Assembly (NCBI RefSeq): GCF_009827395.1
Contig: NZ_WTYX01000001.1
Location: 81,001-145,000, forward strand
Direction: 5' to 3'
Length of the DNA: 64,000 nucleotides
From: Pontixanthobacter aquaemixtae
Lineage (GTDB): Bacteria > Pseudomonadota > Alphaproteobacteria > Sphingomonadales > Sphingomonadaceae
The notes below the pieces were generated by a model. It did not search any database and was not told where the DNA came from. It saw nothing but the letters and a program-made list of their open reading frames with translations. Both the position numbers and the translations under genes were made by a program. This document shows, piece after piece, positions 9,101 through 18,006 of this stretch. Numbering within the stretch: position 1 is the first letter of the stretch; each line of letters starts with the position of its first letter.

Positions 9101-9829
9101 ATGAGCGCAACCAAATATTCGACCATCAAGCGCAAGCCGCGGGTCAGCACGATCATCATCATCGTTCTGCTGCACATCTTGGCGATCTACGGGCTGACCA
9201 GGGCATTCGCCCCGCAAGCGGTGGAATCGGTTGAACGCAGCATCATTTCGGCTTTTACCGTGACGATCACCGCGCCGGAGGAAGCACCGCCGCCAGAAGC
9301 CGAACCGATCCCTGACGAAGGCGCGGCCGGTGATGCCGGCAAGAAAGCCAAGCCCAAGCCGGTTGCTGCCCCGGAAACACCGCTCAAGCCCAATTGGCCT
9401 ATGCCCAAGGCGTCATCGACCGGCACCGCCAATGCTTCGGGTGCGAAGGAGGCGGGCGACGGAACCGGCGCGGCTGGAACCGGCGATGGTACAGGCAGCG
9501 GGCGTGGCGGCGGCGGGCAGGGCGGGGTGACAATCGCGACCAAACCGTCAGTCCGGTCTGGCGAACTCAATACCGCATCCGATTTCCCCGTACCGGAAGG
9601 AGGGCGTGAGACCCGGTTCGGCAAATCTGTGACGGTCCATTTCACCGTTGGAATTGATGGTGTGGCGAAAAACTGTTCGGTTGCGCGATCGGGTGTGGAT
9701 TCCGCGACAACCGCGCTGGTTTGCCCGCTGGTCGTTCGCAAAATCAGATTCAATCCGGCGAAGCGTAGTGATGGAACTCTGGCCGAGGCGCGTTATGGTT
9801 ACCGCGTCGATTTCAACAGCTCGCGCTGA
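9101..9829 (+). CDS. TonB-family energy transducer
   Basis: A 242-residue periplasm-spanning protein anchored by one N-terminal helix (about residues 18-38) after a short basic cytosolic head. A Pro/Glu/Lys-rich linker follows (55-100), then a Gly-rich stretch (about 105-145). The C-terminal TonB-like domain (about 165-242) shows the FxVGIDGVAKNC and YRVDF-like strands. TonB proteins pass proton-motive energy from ExbB-ExbD to outer-membrane receptors. No exbB or exbD lies in the window, so it must share a complex encoded elsewhere. The gene is divergent from the hybrid kinase (102-base gap), and with the Oar-like receptor nearby it may be a dedicated transducer. Confidence 0.8.
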   Translation: MSATKYSTIKRKPRVSTIIIIVLLHILAIYGLTRAFAPQAVESVERSIISAFTVTITAPEEAPPPEAEPIPDEGAAGDAGKKAKPKPVAAPETPLKPNWPMPKASSTGTANASGAKEAGDGTGAAGTGDGTGSGRGGGGQGGVTIATKPSVRSGELNTASDFPVPEGGRETRFGKSVTVHFTVGIDGVAKNCSVARSGVDSATTALVCPLVVRKIRFNPAKRSDGTLAEARYGYRVDFNSSR

Positions 9830-9894
9830 TCGCGGGCAGGTAATTCGATGGAAAGACGTGGCCGTTAAAGGCGCCGACAAGGAGACGCAAAGCA

Positions 9895-10929
9895 ATGGGC
9901 GCAACAATCCATCCGGTAATCCTGTGCGGCGGAAGCGGCACCCGCCTATGGCCGCGCAGCCGGGTCGAAAAACCGAAGCCGTTCCTGCCGCTGGTCGGCA
10001 AGCGCAGCCTGTTCGAACAGACGCTGGCGCGCTGTGCAGGCGCGATTTTCGCGCCGCCCATGATTGTCACGGGGCACAAGCATCTCGGCCATGTCGAGCA
10101 GCAGCTGGGCGAATCCGAAGGCGCGTCGATTATTGTTGAACCGCAGGGAAAAAATACCGCCCCCGCAATTGCCTTGGCCGCGATGCGGCTGGCGCCCGAT
10201 GCGGTCATGCTGGTGTGCCCCAGCGACCACTACATAAGAGATCAATCCGCATTCTCCGCCGCCGCCGAAACGGCTGCAGCGCTGGCCGAACAGGGCCAAT
10301 TGGTGGCTTTCGGGATTGAAGCGGAACATCCTGAAACCGGCTATGGCTATATCAAGCGCGGCGGAGCAAACGGCAGCGGATTTGTGGTCGAACGCTTTGT
10401 TGAGAAGCCCGATCTCGAAACCGCCATGCGCTTTCTGGAGGAGGGTAATTACAGCTGGAATGGCGGCATTTTCGCTTTTCAGGCGGGCGCTTTCGTTGAA
10501 GAGCTGACCCGCTTCCGTCCCGAAATGGCAAAGCTGGTCCGCCAGTCAATCGATCGAGGCGAAGAGGATGGCGTGCGGTTCCACCCCGATGCGGCCAGCT
10601 TTGCGCAGATCGAGGGCGATTCCATCGATTATGCGGTGATGGAATCAACCGGAAAAGCGGCGATGGTTCCGGTGGCAATGGGTTGGTCCGATATCGGCAA
10701 TTGGCAAGCGCTGCGCGATGCGAGTGAGCGCGACAGTAGTGGCAATGCGGCAAAGGGAAGGGCCGAGCTCGTCGATTGCAGCAACGTTCTGGTTCACAGC
10801 GACGGTCCGCGCGTTTCCGCGATCGGGCTCGACGACATAATCGTGGTGGTTGATGGTGACGATGTGCTTGTGACAACTGCAACCGGCGCGCAGAAAGTGG
10901 GCGATCTCAAAGGCGCAAAATCGCAGTAG
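9895..10929 (+). CDS. Mannose-1-phosphate guanylyltransferase
   Basis: Makes GDP-mannose from mannose-1-phosphate and GTP for surface polysaccharides. The protein is 344 residues, the short single-function form without the phosphomannose-isomerase domain of AlgA-type enzymes. The N-terminal nucleotidyltransferase signature (LCGGSGTRLWP) is followed by EKPKPFLPLVG, and later FVEKPD and WNGGIFAF motifs are present. An AAGGAG ribosome site lies about 9 bases before the ATG. The nearest other polysaccharide genes are the deacetylase and CelD-type acetyltransferase near 32-33 kb and the probable flippase at the right edge. Confidence 0.93.
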   Translation: MGATIHPVILCGGSGTRLWPRSRVEKPKPFLPLVGKRSLFEQTLARCAGAIFAPPMIVTGHKHLGHVEQQLGESEGASIIVEPQGKNTAPAIALAAMRLAPDAVMLVCPSDHYIRDQSAFSAAAETAAALAEQGQLVAFGIEAEHPETGYGYIKRGGANGSGFVVERFVEKPDLETAMRFLEEGNYSWNGGIFAFQAGAFVEELTRFRPEMAKLVRQSIDRGEEDGVRFHPDAASFAQIEGDSIDYAVMESTGKAAMVPVAMGWSDIGNWQALRDASERDSSGNAAKGRAELVDCSNVLVHSDGPRVSAIGLDDIIVVVDGDDVLVTTATGAQKVGDLKGAKSQ

Positions 10930-11007
10930 GTATATGAAATACGGGCTTGTAGTCAGCGCGATGCGCGACCACATGGCGCGCATATCCAAGATCCAGCAGG
11001 ACGCATC

Positions 11008-11448
11008 ATGATTGCCGAAACCATCCAATTGTCGCTGACGCCAGTATTCGTACTGGTGGCGATTTCCAGCATTCTGAATTTCCTGACCACCCGATTGGGC
11101 AGAGTCGTCGACAGATCACGCCATTTGCGCGACCGGCATGGCGAAACAGAAGGCCCGGAGCATGATCTGCTGGTTTCCGAAATCCGTTCGCTGGCGCGGC
11201 GGATTGAACTGGTCAATCGCGCGATGCTGCTCCTGGTGTTGAGCGGTCTGACCATCGGCTCGACCGTAGTGATCCTCTTCGTAGGCGGCTTTTCGGGCAA
11301 CAATCTCGATCAATTGGCAGCGGGCGCATTCATTGTTGCGATTGTGCTGATGCTGATCGGGTTGATCATGTTCCTGCTCGAAACGCGCGAAGCGTCGGCC
11401 TCGCTGCGGATTCCCGAAACCTATCTGGAACTGGATCGCAAGCTCTAG
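11008..11448 (+). CDS. DUF2721 membrane protein
   Basis: A 146-residue inner-membrane protein with three predicted helices: at the N-terminus, about residues 70-92, and about 105-125. A charged cytosolic segment with an RxxRxRxLRDR-like pattern lies between helices one and two, the layout of DUF2721 proteins. Function is unknown. AGGA lies 8 bases before the ATG. Its TAG stop shares the palindrome CTAG at 11445-11448 with the stop of the gene on the opposite strand. Confidence 0.75.
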   Translation: MIAETIQLSLTPVFVLVAISSILNFLTTRLGRVVDRSRHLRDRHGETEGPEHDLLVSEIRSLARRIELVNRAMLLLVLSGLTIGSTVVILFVGGFSGNNLDQLAAGAFIVAIVLMLIGLIMFLLETREASASLRIPETYLELDRKL

Positions 11449-11756
11449 TCGCCCGACGGGGCTTCGAGCATCTTCTGCCCCTGCTTGCGGATCGCCCCCG
11501 AAATAATCGGTTCGACAAAGCCAAGCGCAGGCGGCAGCGCAATTTCGAACACGATCTGCCGGTCTTCGATATCGACCATGCCGGCCAGGTCGTTGCCCAT
11601 TGCGTTGACGTTGATGCTCATCCGGTCATCGCTGGGCCAATCGGTGGTCACACTGGCCATTCCGCCCGGAATATGATCGGCGATTTCGTGGCTGCGTTCC
11701 TTGAGACGGCGGGTGACCTCCTCGCGGGGCAAATCATGCGGGATGGCAACGCGCAT
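11445..11756 (-). CDS. Polyhydroxyalkanoic-acid-system-like small protein
   Basis: A 103-residue protein resembling the PHA-granule-associated family (PHA_gran_rgn, PF09650). It has an N-terminal 'MRVAIPHDLPREEVTRRL'-like segment and a central run of beta strands. These are steroidogenic-acute-regulatory-like small folds often encoded away from phaC. No PHA synthase or phasin is in this window, so an actual role in storage granules is unsupported here. Its ATG overlaps the stop of the XpaC-like gene by one base (TGATG), so it ends a telA-xpaC-like operon. Confidence 0.65.
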   Translation of the reverse strand: MRVAIPHDLPREEVTRRLKERSHEIADHIPGGMASVTTDWPSDDRMSINVNAMGNDLAGMVDIEDRQIVFEIALPPALGFVEPIISGAIRKQGQKMLEAPSGD

Positions 11757-12565
11757 CAGCTGGCTTTCGTTTTGGCTTTGTCGAAATCGGGCAGCGGAAC
11801 ACCATAGTCACCGCCATCGCCGGTAATATCGCCGCTATATTTGTAGTCGAGATAGCGGCCGCGGATCGCGAGGTCGTCTATCGAGCCTTGCGCGAGTTGC
11901 CGGTTGATCGAGTCAATCTCGCGGCTAATAACATCAAGCCCGTTTTCAAGCTGTTTGACCGGCGTGGTGCCGTTCTTTTCTTCATAGCGCAGGCTTTCGG
12001 GGATTTTCAGGAATCCCTCGATCATATCGGGCAAGTCTTTGCCAACCAGCTTGCGGATTTCTCCGGCGGTCGGGTGCTTTTGATCGACCTCTTCAAGCTG
12101 CGGCTGCAGCTCGTCGAGCTGGCTGCCGATTGTCGTCAGGCTCGCGGCGATCGGCTTGGGCAAGCGCGAGCGCTGCATTTCCAGCCACAGTTCGGTCTTC
12201 GCCACCAGTTGGCGGACATCCTCGGTGTTAAGGTCGGCGCGCTGCGGAACTTTCATTTTCGGGAATTTGCCGAAAACCACTAGGGCTGCAGCGGTCAGTG
12301 CGCCAACGGTCATAACCCCGGTAAAGCCGATCCCGCCGATGATCGATCCGATGATCGACGTGCCAATCCACAATCCGCCAACTGCCAAGGCAATGTTGCG
12401 CGCTTTCTTGGCCCAGTGCCGCATCTTGAGTTTGGCCGAACCGCGCCCAACCGAATAGGCGCGCCGGTGCGTGCCGCCCGCCCTTTGCTGTGCGAGCGAC
12501 AGGCTTGCCGCGCGGACGATTTCGTCGTTCTGGCTGGTCAGATCGCCCAATTGATCAATCCTCAA
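11756..12565 (-). CDS. XpaC-like membrane protein downstream of TelA
   Basis: A 269-residue protein with a basic N-terminus, two closely spaced hydrophobic helices (about residues 60-95) and a long, mostly helical hydrophilic C-terminal half. I place it with the XpaC / 5-bromo-4-chloroindolyl-phosphate-hydrolysis family mainly because of this layout and because xpaC-like genes sit next to telA in many bacteria. No catalytic motif is visible. The annotated start is a TTG that overlaps the telA stop by 11 bases. An internal TTG six codons later sits better behind GAGG, so the start is uncertain. Confidence 0.5.
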   Translation of the reverse strand: MRIDQLGDLTSQNDEIVRAASLSLAQQRAGGTHRRAYSVGRGSAKLKMRHWAKKARNIALAVGGLWIGTSIIGSIIGGIGFTGVMTVGALTAAALVVFGKFPKMKVPQRADLNTEDVRQLVAKTELWLEMQRSRLPKPIAASLTTIGSQLDELQPQLEEVDQKHPTAGEIRKLVGKDLPDMIEGFLKIPESLRYEEKNGTTPVKQLENGLDVISREIDSINRQLAQGSIDDLAIRGRYLDYKYSGDITGDGGDYGVPLPDFDKAKTKAS

Positions 12566-13775
12566 CCGTCAGCAAGTTTGACTCGGCGACTTTATTGGCC
12601 GCCTGCGCCTGACCTTCGGCGCGCGCGATATAGCCCTTCGACTTTTCGACTTCGCTGGAAAGCGCATCGACCGTCTGCTTCATCGAATCGAGCGCGCGGA
12701 CTTTGAAGGTGTCGACTTCATCCATCGTGTCATAGATATTCTGGAATGCGCGTTGCAGCGTTTCGAGCGGTATCGTGCTCGCTGCTGCCTGCTCGTGGAT
12801 CTGGCCGGTTTGTTCGCGCAGCAATGTCGATGTGCTGTCGATAATGCCGGTGGTGGTTTCGTTGAGCGCGGTGATCTGGCCCAGAACGAGCCGCTGATTG
12901 GTCATCGCTTCGGAAACGGTCACTGCGGTGCGGAGCGCGCCAACAGTGGTCGTGCTCGCGCGGTCAACGCCTTTGACCAGCTCGACATTGTTCTTCTTGA
13001 CCAGATCGAGCGCGAGATATCCCTGCACCGAAACAGCCATCTGGGTTAGCAGATCCTGTGTCCGCTGCCGGACATAGAACAATGCGGTTTCGCGAACCGC
13101 CTTGGCTTTGGCCGGATCGGTTGAATCGAGTTCGACCGCCTTTTCTTCAAGCTTCGCGTCGAGCGTCTTGGAGATGTGGATCATCTGTTCCAGATCACCC
13201 ATCGCTTCCCACAATTTCTGCCTCTCCACATCAATCGCGGCATTGTCCATCAGCAATTCGTCCTTGCCGTTGCTCAGCTTGGACAGGATCGCCTGGATGT
13301 GCGATTGCGCGCTTTGATAGCTGCGGAAATAGTTCGTCAGCTTGTTACCCCAAGGGATAATCCCGAAAATCTTGCGGGTGCCGGTGAGCTTGCCGCGCTT
13401 GCCCGGATCGAGGTCTTCCACGACATTGCGCAATTCCTGCAGATTGGCGCCAACGCCTTCATCCTTGTCCATCGCGCGGATCGGGCGGTCGAGGAAGCGG
13501 TTGGACATTCCCGCCGCAGCGGCGATTTCCTTGCGCCCCATATTGGTCAGCTGATCCACTTTCTTGCCGAATTCGGGCGAATTGGCATCTTCGCTGATTA
13601 AATCGGCGACAAAGGAATCGACTTTGGTCGCGAGTTTCGATTGCACTTCCTCCGAAACCGGAACCAGACCGGCGGCATTGGCCGGTTTTACTTCCGGCAC
13701 CGGATCGGGTGGGGTCAGCTCAAGATCGAATGAAGTATCCGTTTGTGTGGCGGTTTTCGTTTCGGTCGCGCTCAT
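12555..13775 (-). CDS. TelA-family toxic-anion/tellurite resistance protein
   Basis: A 406-residue soluble, largely helical protein. After an acidic, Thr/Pro-rich N-terminal tail (about residues 1-45) the TelA core runs to the end. It contains the 'GNKLTNYFRSYQSAQSHI' region and the later block around 'TVGALRTAVTVSEA' that are typical of the family. TelA proteins are linked to tellurite and other toxic-anion resistance and to envelope stress, but their chemistry is not known. It heads a three-gene operon with the XpaC-like and PHA-system-like genes. No terABCDEF genes are nearby. Confidence 0.88.
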   Translation of the reverse strand: MSATETKTATQTDTSFDLELTPPDPVPEVKPANAAGLVPVSEEVQSKLATKVDSFVADLISEDANSPEFGKKVDQLTNMGRKEIAAAAGMSNRFLDRPIRAMDKDEGVGANLQELRNVVEDLDPGKRGKLTGTRKIFGIIPWGNKLTNYFRSYQSAQSHIQAILSKLSNGKDELLMDNAAIDVERQKLWEAMGDLEQMIHISKTLDAKLEEKAVELDSTDPAKAKAVRETALFYVRQRTQDLLTQMAVSVQGYLALDLVKKNNVELVKGVDRASTTTVGALRTAVTVSEAMTNQRLVLGQITALNETTTGIIDSTSTLLREQTGQIHEQAAASTIPLETLQRAFQNIYDTMDEVDTFKVRALDSMKQTVDALSSEVEKSKGYIARAEGQAQAANKVAESNLLTVED

Positions 13776-13980
13776 AATCTGCGGCTAGCTCCTGATGTTG
13801 CGCTCCCTCCCGTAACGCGTGGGCGCGCGCATGTTCTCAATACTGTATTAGTGCCGTAAGACACGAAGTTCAAGATTGGTGACCGAAACATGCGCCATAT
13901 GGCCAAGCACGTCCATCCTTTCATGACGCAATTCAGCAGTGTAAGGCGGTCCGGTTAATCAATGAGAGGAATGCCCGCCC

Positions 13981-15504
13981 ATGGCGAGCCAGCAAGCTGC
14001 ACCCACTGCAACAAAATCCAACGATCTGTCCTTCGCGCGCGTTGTTCTGAGCTTCCGCAAATGGTGGCGCGACGATGTTATGGGCACCGTCGACCAGCCC
14101 GCAGTGATTGAGAAACGGCGCGCCGAATGCGTCATGTCGGGGCGCTACATGTTCATGACAGCGATGTCAGGCGGCATTGCCGTGCTGGGCCTGCTATTGT
14201 CGTCGCCTGCGGTGGTTATCGGCGCGATGCTGCTGTCCCCCCTTATGGACCCGATCATGGGGCTTGGCTTTGCGCTGGCCATTGGAGACTACAAATGGCT
14301 GCGCAAGTCGGCAAAATCGCTGGCATGGGGCTCTCTCATGGCGATCGGGCTGTGTGCGTTGATCGTTTTCCTCTCTCCGATCCAGGACATCACATCCGAA
14401 ATTGCCTCGCGAACGCGGCCAAATCTGTTCGATTTGCTGGTGGCGGTGTTTTCTGCTCTGGCAGGTGCCTATGCGATGATCCGGGGGCGCGAAGGCACGA
14501 TTGTCGGCGTGGCGATTGCGACTGCATTGATGCCGCCGCTGGCGGTTGTCGGCTTCGGTCTGGCAACGGGAAACTGGACCGTCTTTTGGGGCGCGTCGCT
14601 GCTCTACATAACCAACCTGATGGCGATTGCCCTGATCGCCGCGTTAATGGCGCGTATTTACGGCTTCCGAACGCGGCTTTCGGACAAACAGACCCAGTTC
14701 CAGAATTTTGCGATTATTGCGGTGTTCATTGCGCTTGCCGTCCCGCTGGGTTTTTCGCTGCGGCAAATCGCATGGGAAGCGAATTCTGCGCGGCAAGTGC
14801 GCGCTGAACTGATTGCCAATTTCGGATCGTCTGCGCGCCTGTCCCAACCGGAAATCAATTTCGATGGCGATCCGATACAGGTGTCTGCCTTTGTCTGGAC
14901 CACCGAACTCAAGCCAGAGGCGGAGATCAAAGCGGAAGAAAGCCTGGCGCGTGCAATCGGGCAAAAGGTCGATATCGATCTCAAACAGTTCTTGGTTCGC
15001 GACGAGAAAAGCGCCGAGCAAGCACAGATAATTTCCGCGCAGGAACAGGAAGAAGCCGCAGCGTCGCAGCGGGCCGATGCGCTTGCGGACCGGCTTGCCC
15101 TGATGGCGGGTGTCGAGAATGACGAAGTCATAATTGACCGCCAACGCCGCCGGGCGATGGTCAGGGCAGTCGAACTGGAGGGCGCGCCGCTTGTGACTTA
15201 CTATAACCTAGAACGGCGGATCGCGGCGACGGAGCCAGAATGGCGTGTGGAATTGATCCCGCCAGCCAAGCCATTGCCGACAATCGAATTTGCCGATGGC
15301 GAGCTGAGCGAAGCAGGCACCAAGGCGCTGGCTTTGATCGCATGGTCTGCCGGGCGAGTCGGGGCGCCGGTCATTCTATCGGGGCCCGATGCCGCGGTAG
15401 AAGTGGCGCAGAAAGAGCTTGCAGAGCAGGGCCTACCACTGGTCGCAACGCAGCGTGGGCGCGGGCCGAACGTAACCGCCGAATGGGGCAGCATCGGGCA
15501 ATAA
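13981..15504 (+). CDS. DUF389 integral membrane protein
   Basis: A 507-residue protein. A short N-terminal soluble part is followed by about six membrane helices (about residues 55-260) with the repeated 'SPAVVIGAMLLSPLMDPIMG' type segment that defines the DUF389/TIGR00341 family. A long soluble C-terminal domain with a Gln/Glu-rich coiled stretch (about 340-365) completes it. Function is unproven; structures and reports for relatives suggest transport or osmotic roles. GAGAGGAA lies about 8 bases upstream of the ATG. The 205-base gap before it holds no other feature that I can support. Confidence 0.85.
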   Translation: MASQQAAPTATKSNDLSFARVVLSFRKWWRDDVMGTVDQPAVIEKRRAECVMSGRYMFMTAMSGGIAVLGLLLSSPAVVIGAMLLSPLMDPIMGLGFALAIGDYKWLRKSAKSLAWGSLMAIGLCALIVFLSPIQDITSEIASRTRPNLFDLLVAVFSALAGAYAMIRGREGTIVGVAIATALMPPLAVVGFGLATGNWTVFWGASLLYITNLMAIALIAALMARIYGFRTRLSDKQTQFQNFAIIAVFIALAVPLGFSLRQIAWEANSARQVRAELIANFGSSARLSQPEINFDGDPIQVSAFVWTTELKPEAEIKAEESLARAIGQKVDIDLKQFLVRDEKSAEQAQIISAQEQEEAAASQRADALADRLALMAGVENDEVIIDRQRRRAMVRAVELEGAPLVTYYNLERRIAATEPEWRVELIPPAKPLPTIEFADGELSEAGTKALALIAWSAGRVGAPVILSGPDAAVEVAQKELAEQGLPLVATQRGRGPNVTAEWGSIGQ

Positions 15505-15526
15505 CGCCCTTCGGGAATGGCTGGAG

Positions 15527-17296
15527 CTAGGCTGCTTCCAAAATCTCGAACGGCTGGATCTCACCGCTGAGATAGAGCTTTTTCGCTTTGGCGCGGCTCA
15601 ACTTGCCCGAGCTGGTTCGCGGCAATGTACGCGGCGGGACCAGTTCGACGACGCAATTCATGCCGGTGATCGAACGGACCTTGTCGCGAATTGTCTCGTG
15701 CAGCTTGGCGCGCTCTTCAGGGTCGATAACGCGGCAGTGGACCAGCACCGCGGGGGCTTCCTCGCCGTCTTCTTTTTCGACTGCAAAGGCCGCGATATCG
15801 CCGTGGTTGAAGCCGGGCAATTGCTCGACCGCCCATTCGATGTCTTGCGGCCAATGGTTCTTGCCATTGATGATGATCATATCCTTGGCGCGGCCAACGA
15901 TGAACAGATAACCATCCGCCAGATAGCCCATATCGCCGGTGTCGAGCCAGCCATCGATCAGGCATTCCTCTGTAGCCGCTTCATCGCGGAAATAGGAATG
16001 CATAACGCTGGTTCCTTGGCACCAGACCTTGCCGATCTGGTGATCGCCTCTGACATCGCCATTCTCGCCGCGGATTTCGACTTTCATTCCCGGAACGGGT
16101 TTGCCGCAATTCACGATGGCGCGGTACCGGGCAGGGCGCGACAAATCGCCGCGTGTGCCGGAAAGGCGCTCCTCTTCGACCAGCTCTACACGAATACCTT
16201 CGCCTGGGGGCATCACCGTCACCGCCAAAGTCGCCTCGGCAAGGCCATAGCTGGGGGTGAAGGCGCTGGCTTTGAAGCCGGCATCGGAAAACGCATTGAC
16301 GAAATTCTGCATCACGTCGGGGCGGATCATATCGGCGCCGTTCCCCGCAAGCCGCCAGCGGGACAGGTCGAACCGGTCGGCGACGTGGCTTTGGCTGGAA
16401 ATACGGCGCGCGCAAATGTCGTAGCCGAAAGTGGGCGAATAGCTGAGCGAATTGCCTTTGTTGCGGCTGATCAGATCGAGCCACGCCAGCGGGCGCCGCG
16501 CAAAATGTTCGGTCTTCAGATAATCGACCGACACCTGATTGGCGACCAGCGACAGGAAGCATCCGACCAGCCCCATATCGTGATACCAAGGCAGCCAGCT
16601 AACGCCGCGGTCGTTTTCGCCGATCTTCATCGAAATCGCATGACCCGCCAGATTGTCGAGCAATGCGCGGTGTGTCACCGCTACGCCCGTCGGGAAGCGC
16701 GTCGATCCGCTGGAATATTGCAAATAGCAGATATCGTCCGGGTCGGGTTCGGACATTTCGAATTCGGGATCATCGCGCTGTGCCAGGCTGTCCCAGTCGA
16801 TTCCTTCGCAGCCCTGGCGCTCCGCTGCCGCTGCGCCCATTTCGGCAATCTCTGCCGGATAGACCAGCATTTTGGGGTCCGAGCTGGAAAGCTGGACGGC
16901 CAATTGGTCAATATAGCCTTCTTTCCCGCCAAATCCGGTGGGAAGCGGCAGAGGAACCGGCCATGCGCCGGCATAGATCACGCCGCAAAACAGCGCGGCA
17001 AATTCTGCGCATGTTTCCGCGATCAGCGCAACGCGGTCTTCCTTCTCGACCCCGGAAGCGCGCAGCCGCCGTGCCATTGCCAGGGCATCGTCGCGCATTT
17101 CGCTATAGGTATACACGCGCTCCAGCTGGCCGCGCATGTCGTGGAAATTCAGCCCCTTCGCACTTTGCGCGGCATAATCGACCGCTTCGGTGAAAGTTGC
17201 GAAGTCCGATCTGCGGCGCGGTAGCGGGCAGTCATTTGGTGTGGGTGTCAGCCCGGTTGGTTCTGGCGCGTTGGGCGCCGTTCCTACGTCGGTCAT
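15527..17296 (-). CDS. Fatty acyl-AMP ligase (FAAL), stand-alone
   Basis: Activates a fatty acid with ATP to the acyl-adenylate, usually for hand-over to an acyl carrier protein. The protein is about 589 residues. The AMP-binding P-loop is visible as YLQYSSGSTRFPTG, the A5-like segment as SYGLAEATLAV, the GWLDTGD motif follows, and a C-terminal lysine segment (SSGKLSRAKAK) is present. The layout fits FAAL rather than acyl-CoA ligase. No carrier protein, polyketide synthase or peptide synthetase is adjacent, so its partner is encoded elsewhere. The start chosen is the ATG at 17296 (MTDVG). The open frame extends 17 codons upstream only to a TTG without a ribosome site. Confidence 0.85.
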   Translation of the reverse strand: MTDVGTAPNAPEPTGLTPTPNDCPLPRRRSDFATFTEAVDYAAQSAKGLNFHDMRGQLERVYTYSEMRDDALAMARRLRASGVEKEDRVALIAETCAEFAALFCGVIYAGAWPVPLPLPTGFGGKEGYIDQLAVQLSSSDPKMLVYPAEIAEMGAAAAERQGCEGIDWDSLAQRDDPEFEMSEPDPDDICYLQYSSGSTRFPTGVAVTHRALLDNLAGHAISMKIGENDRGVSWLPWYHDMGLVGCFLSLVANQVSVDYLKTEHFARRPLAWLDLISRNKGNSLSYSPTFGYDICARRISSQSHVADRFDLSRWRLAGNGADMIRPDVMQNFVNAFSDAGFKASAFTPSYGLAEATLAVTVMPPGEGIRVELVEEERLSGTRGDLSRPARYRAIVNCGKPVPGMKVEIRGENGDVRGDHQIGKVWCQGTSVMHSYFRDEAATEECLIDGWLDTGDMGYLADGYLFIVGRAKDMIIINGKNHWPQDIEWAVEQLPGFNHGDIAAFAVEKEDGEEAPAVLVHCRVIDPEERAKLHETIRDKVRSITGMNCVVELVPPRTLPRTSSGKLSRAKAKKLYLSGEIQPFEILEAA

Positions 17297-17405
17297 ATGT
17301 TTTGCGTAAACCCGTAAGTTGCGCGCCGATCCAGCGCTTCCAAGCAATCCCTATGTGCGTTTCTTATAGTCGCACTGTTGTAATCTTTCCCATTTGAGGC
17401 AGACT

Positions 17406-18005
17406 GTGGCACGAATATGGCCAATGCGTGAGACCGATAACAGCAAGCGACGAGTGAAGCGCCCAAAAAAGCCTCTTGATTCAGCACGTTTGCAGGAATT
17501 GGCGCTCGCATATGTCGCGCGTTTTTCCACCAGCACGTCCAAACTTGAAACATATTTGAAGCGCAAATTGCGCGAACGCGGGTGGGAAGGCGAAGCGGAA
17601 CCCGATGTAGCGGCGATCAGTGCGCGCTATGTCGAGTTGGGCTATATCGACGATGCGGCCTATGCGCGGGCAAAGGCGGGCGGATTGCTGAGCCGCGGAT
17701 ATGGTGCGCGGCGCGTGTCGCAGGCGCTCTATGCGGCCGGAATCGATGAGAATATTCGCGAGGATGTCGCGCCCGACGAGCTGAAGATGCGCCTGGCGGT
17801 GCAGAAAATGGCGCAAAAGCGGCGTTTCGGCCCCTATTATGTGCCCAAAGACGGGCAATCGCTCGATCGGGACCGGCGCGAGAAGCAAATCGCCGCATTG
17901 CTGCGCGCGGGGCATGGATTTGATATTGTGGGTAAAGTAATGAACGCACGCAGCGCAGAGGCGGTTGATGATTGGGTCAACGAAGCGCGTGACGAGGAGT
18001 ATTGA
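17406..18005 (+). CDS. recX: RecX regulatory protein
   Basis: A modulator of RecA filaments. The protein is about 199 residues, rich in Arg/Lys, with the tandem three-helix repeats of RecX: LETYLKRKLRERG, the central YVELGYIDDAAYARAK and the C-terminal part with 'LLRAGHGFDIVGKVM'. Start choice is uncertain. GAGG six bases upstream favours the GTG at 17406, and the first ATG is at 17424. recA is not adjacent, which is usual in alphaproteobacteria. A DUF192 lipoprotein gene starts one base after the stop, so the two probably share a transcript. Confidence 0.85.
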   Translation: MARIWPMRETDNSKRRVKRPKKPLDSARLQELALAYVARFSTSTSKLETYLKRKLRERGWEGEAEPDVAAISARYVELGYIDDAAYARAKAGGLLSRGYGARRVSQALYAAGIDENIREDVAPDELKMRLAVQKMAQKRRFGPYYVPKDGQSLDRDRREKQIAALLRAGHGFDIVGKVMNARSAEAVDDWVNEARDEEY

Positions 18006-18006
18006 A

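Noticed and set aside
15698..17224. A 508-codon open frame antisense to the acyl-AMP ligase
   Set aside because: The ligase on the other strand has complete motifs. The antisense product shows no family features and is rich in the residues expected from reversed GC-rich codons.
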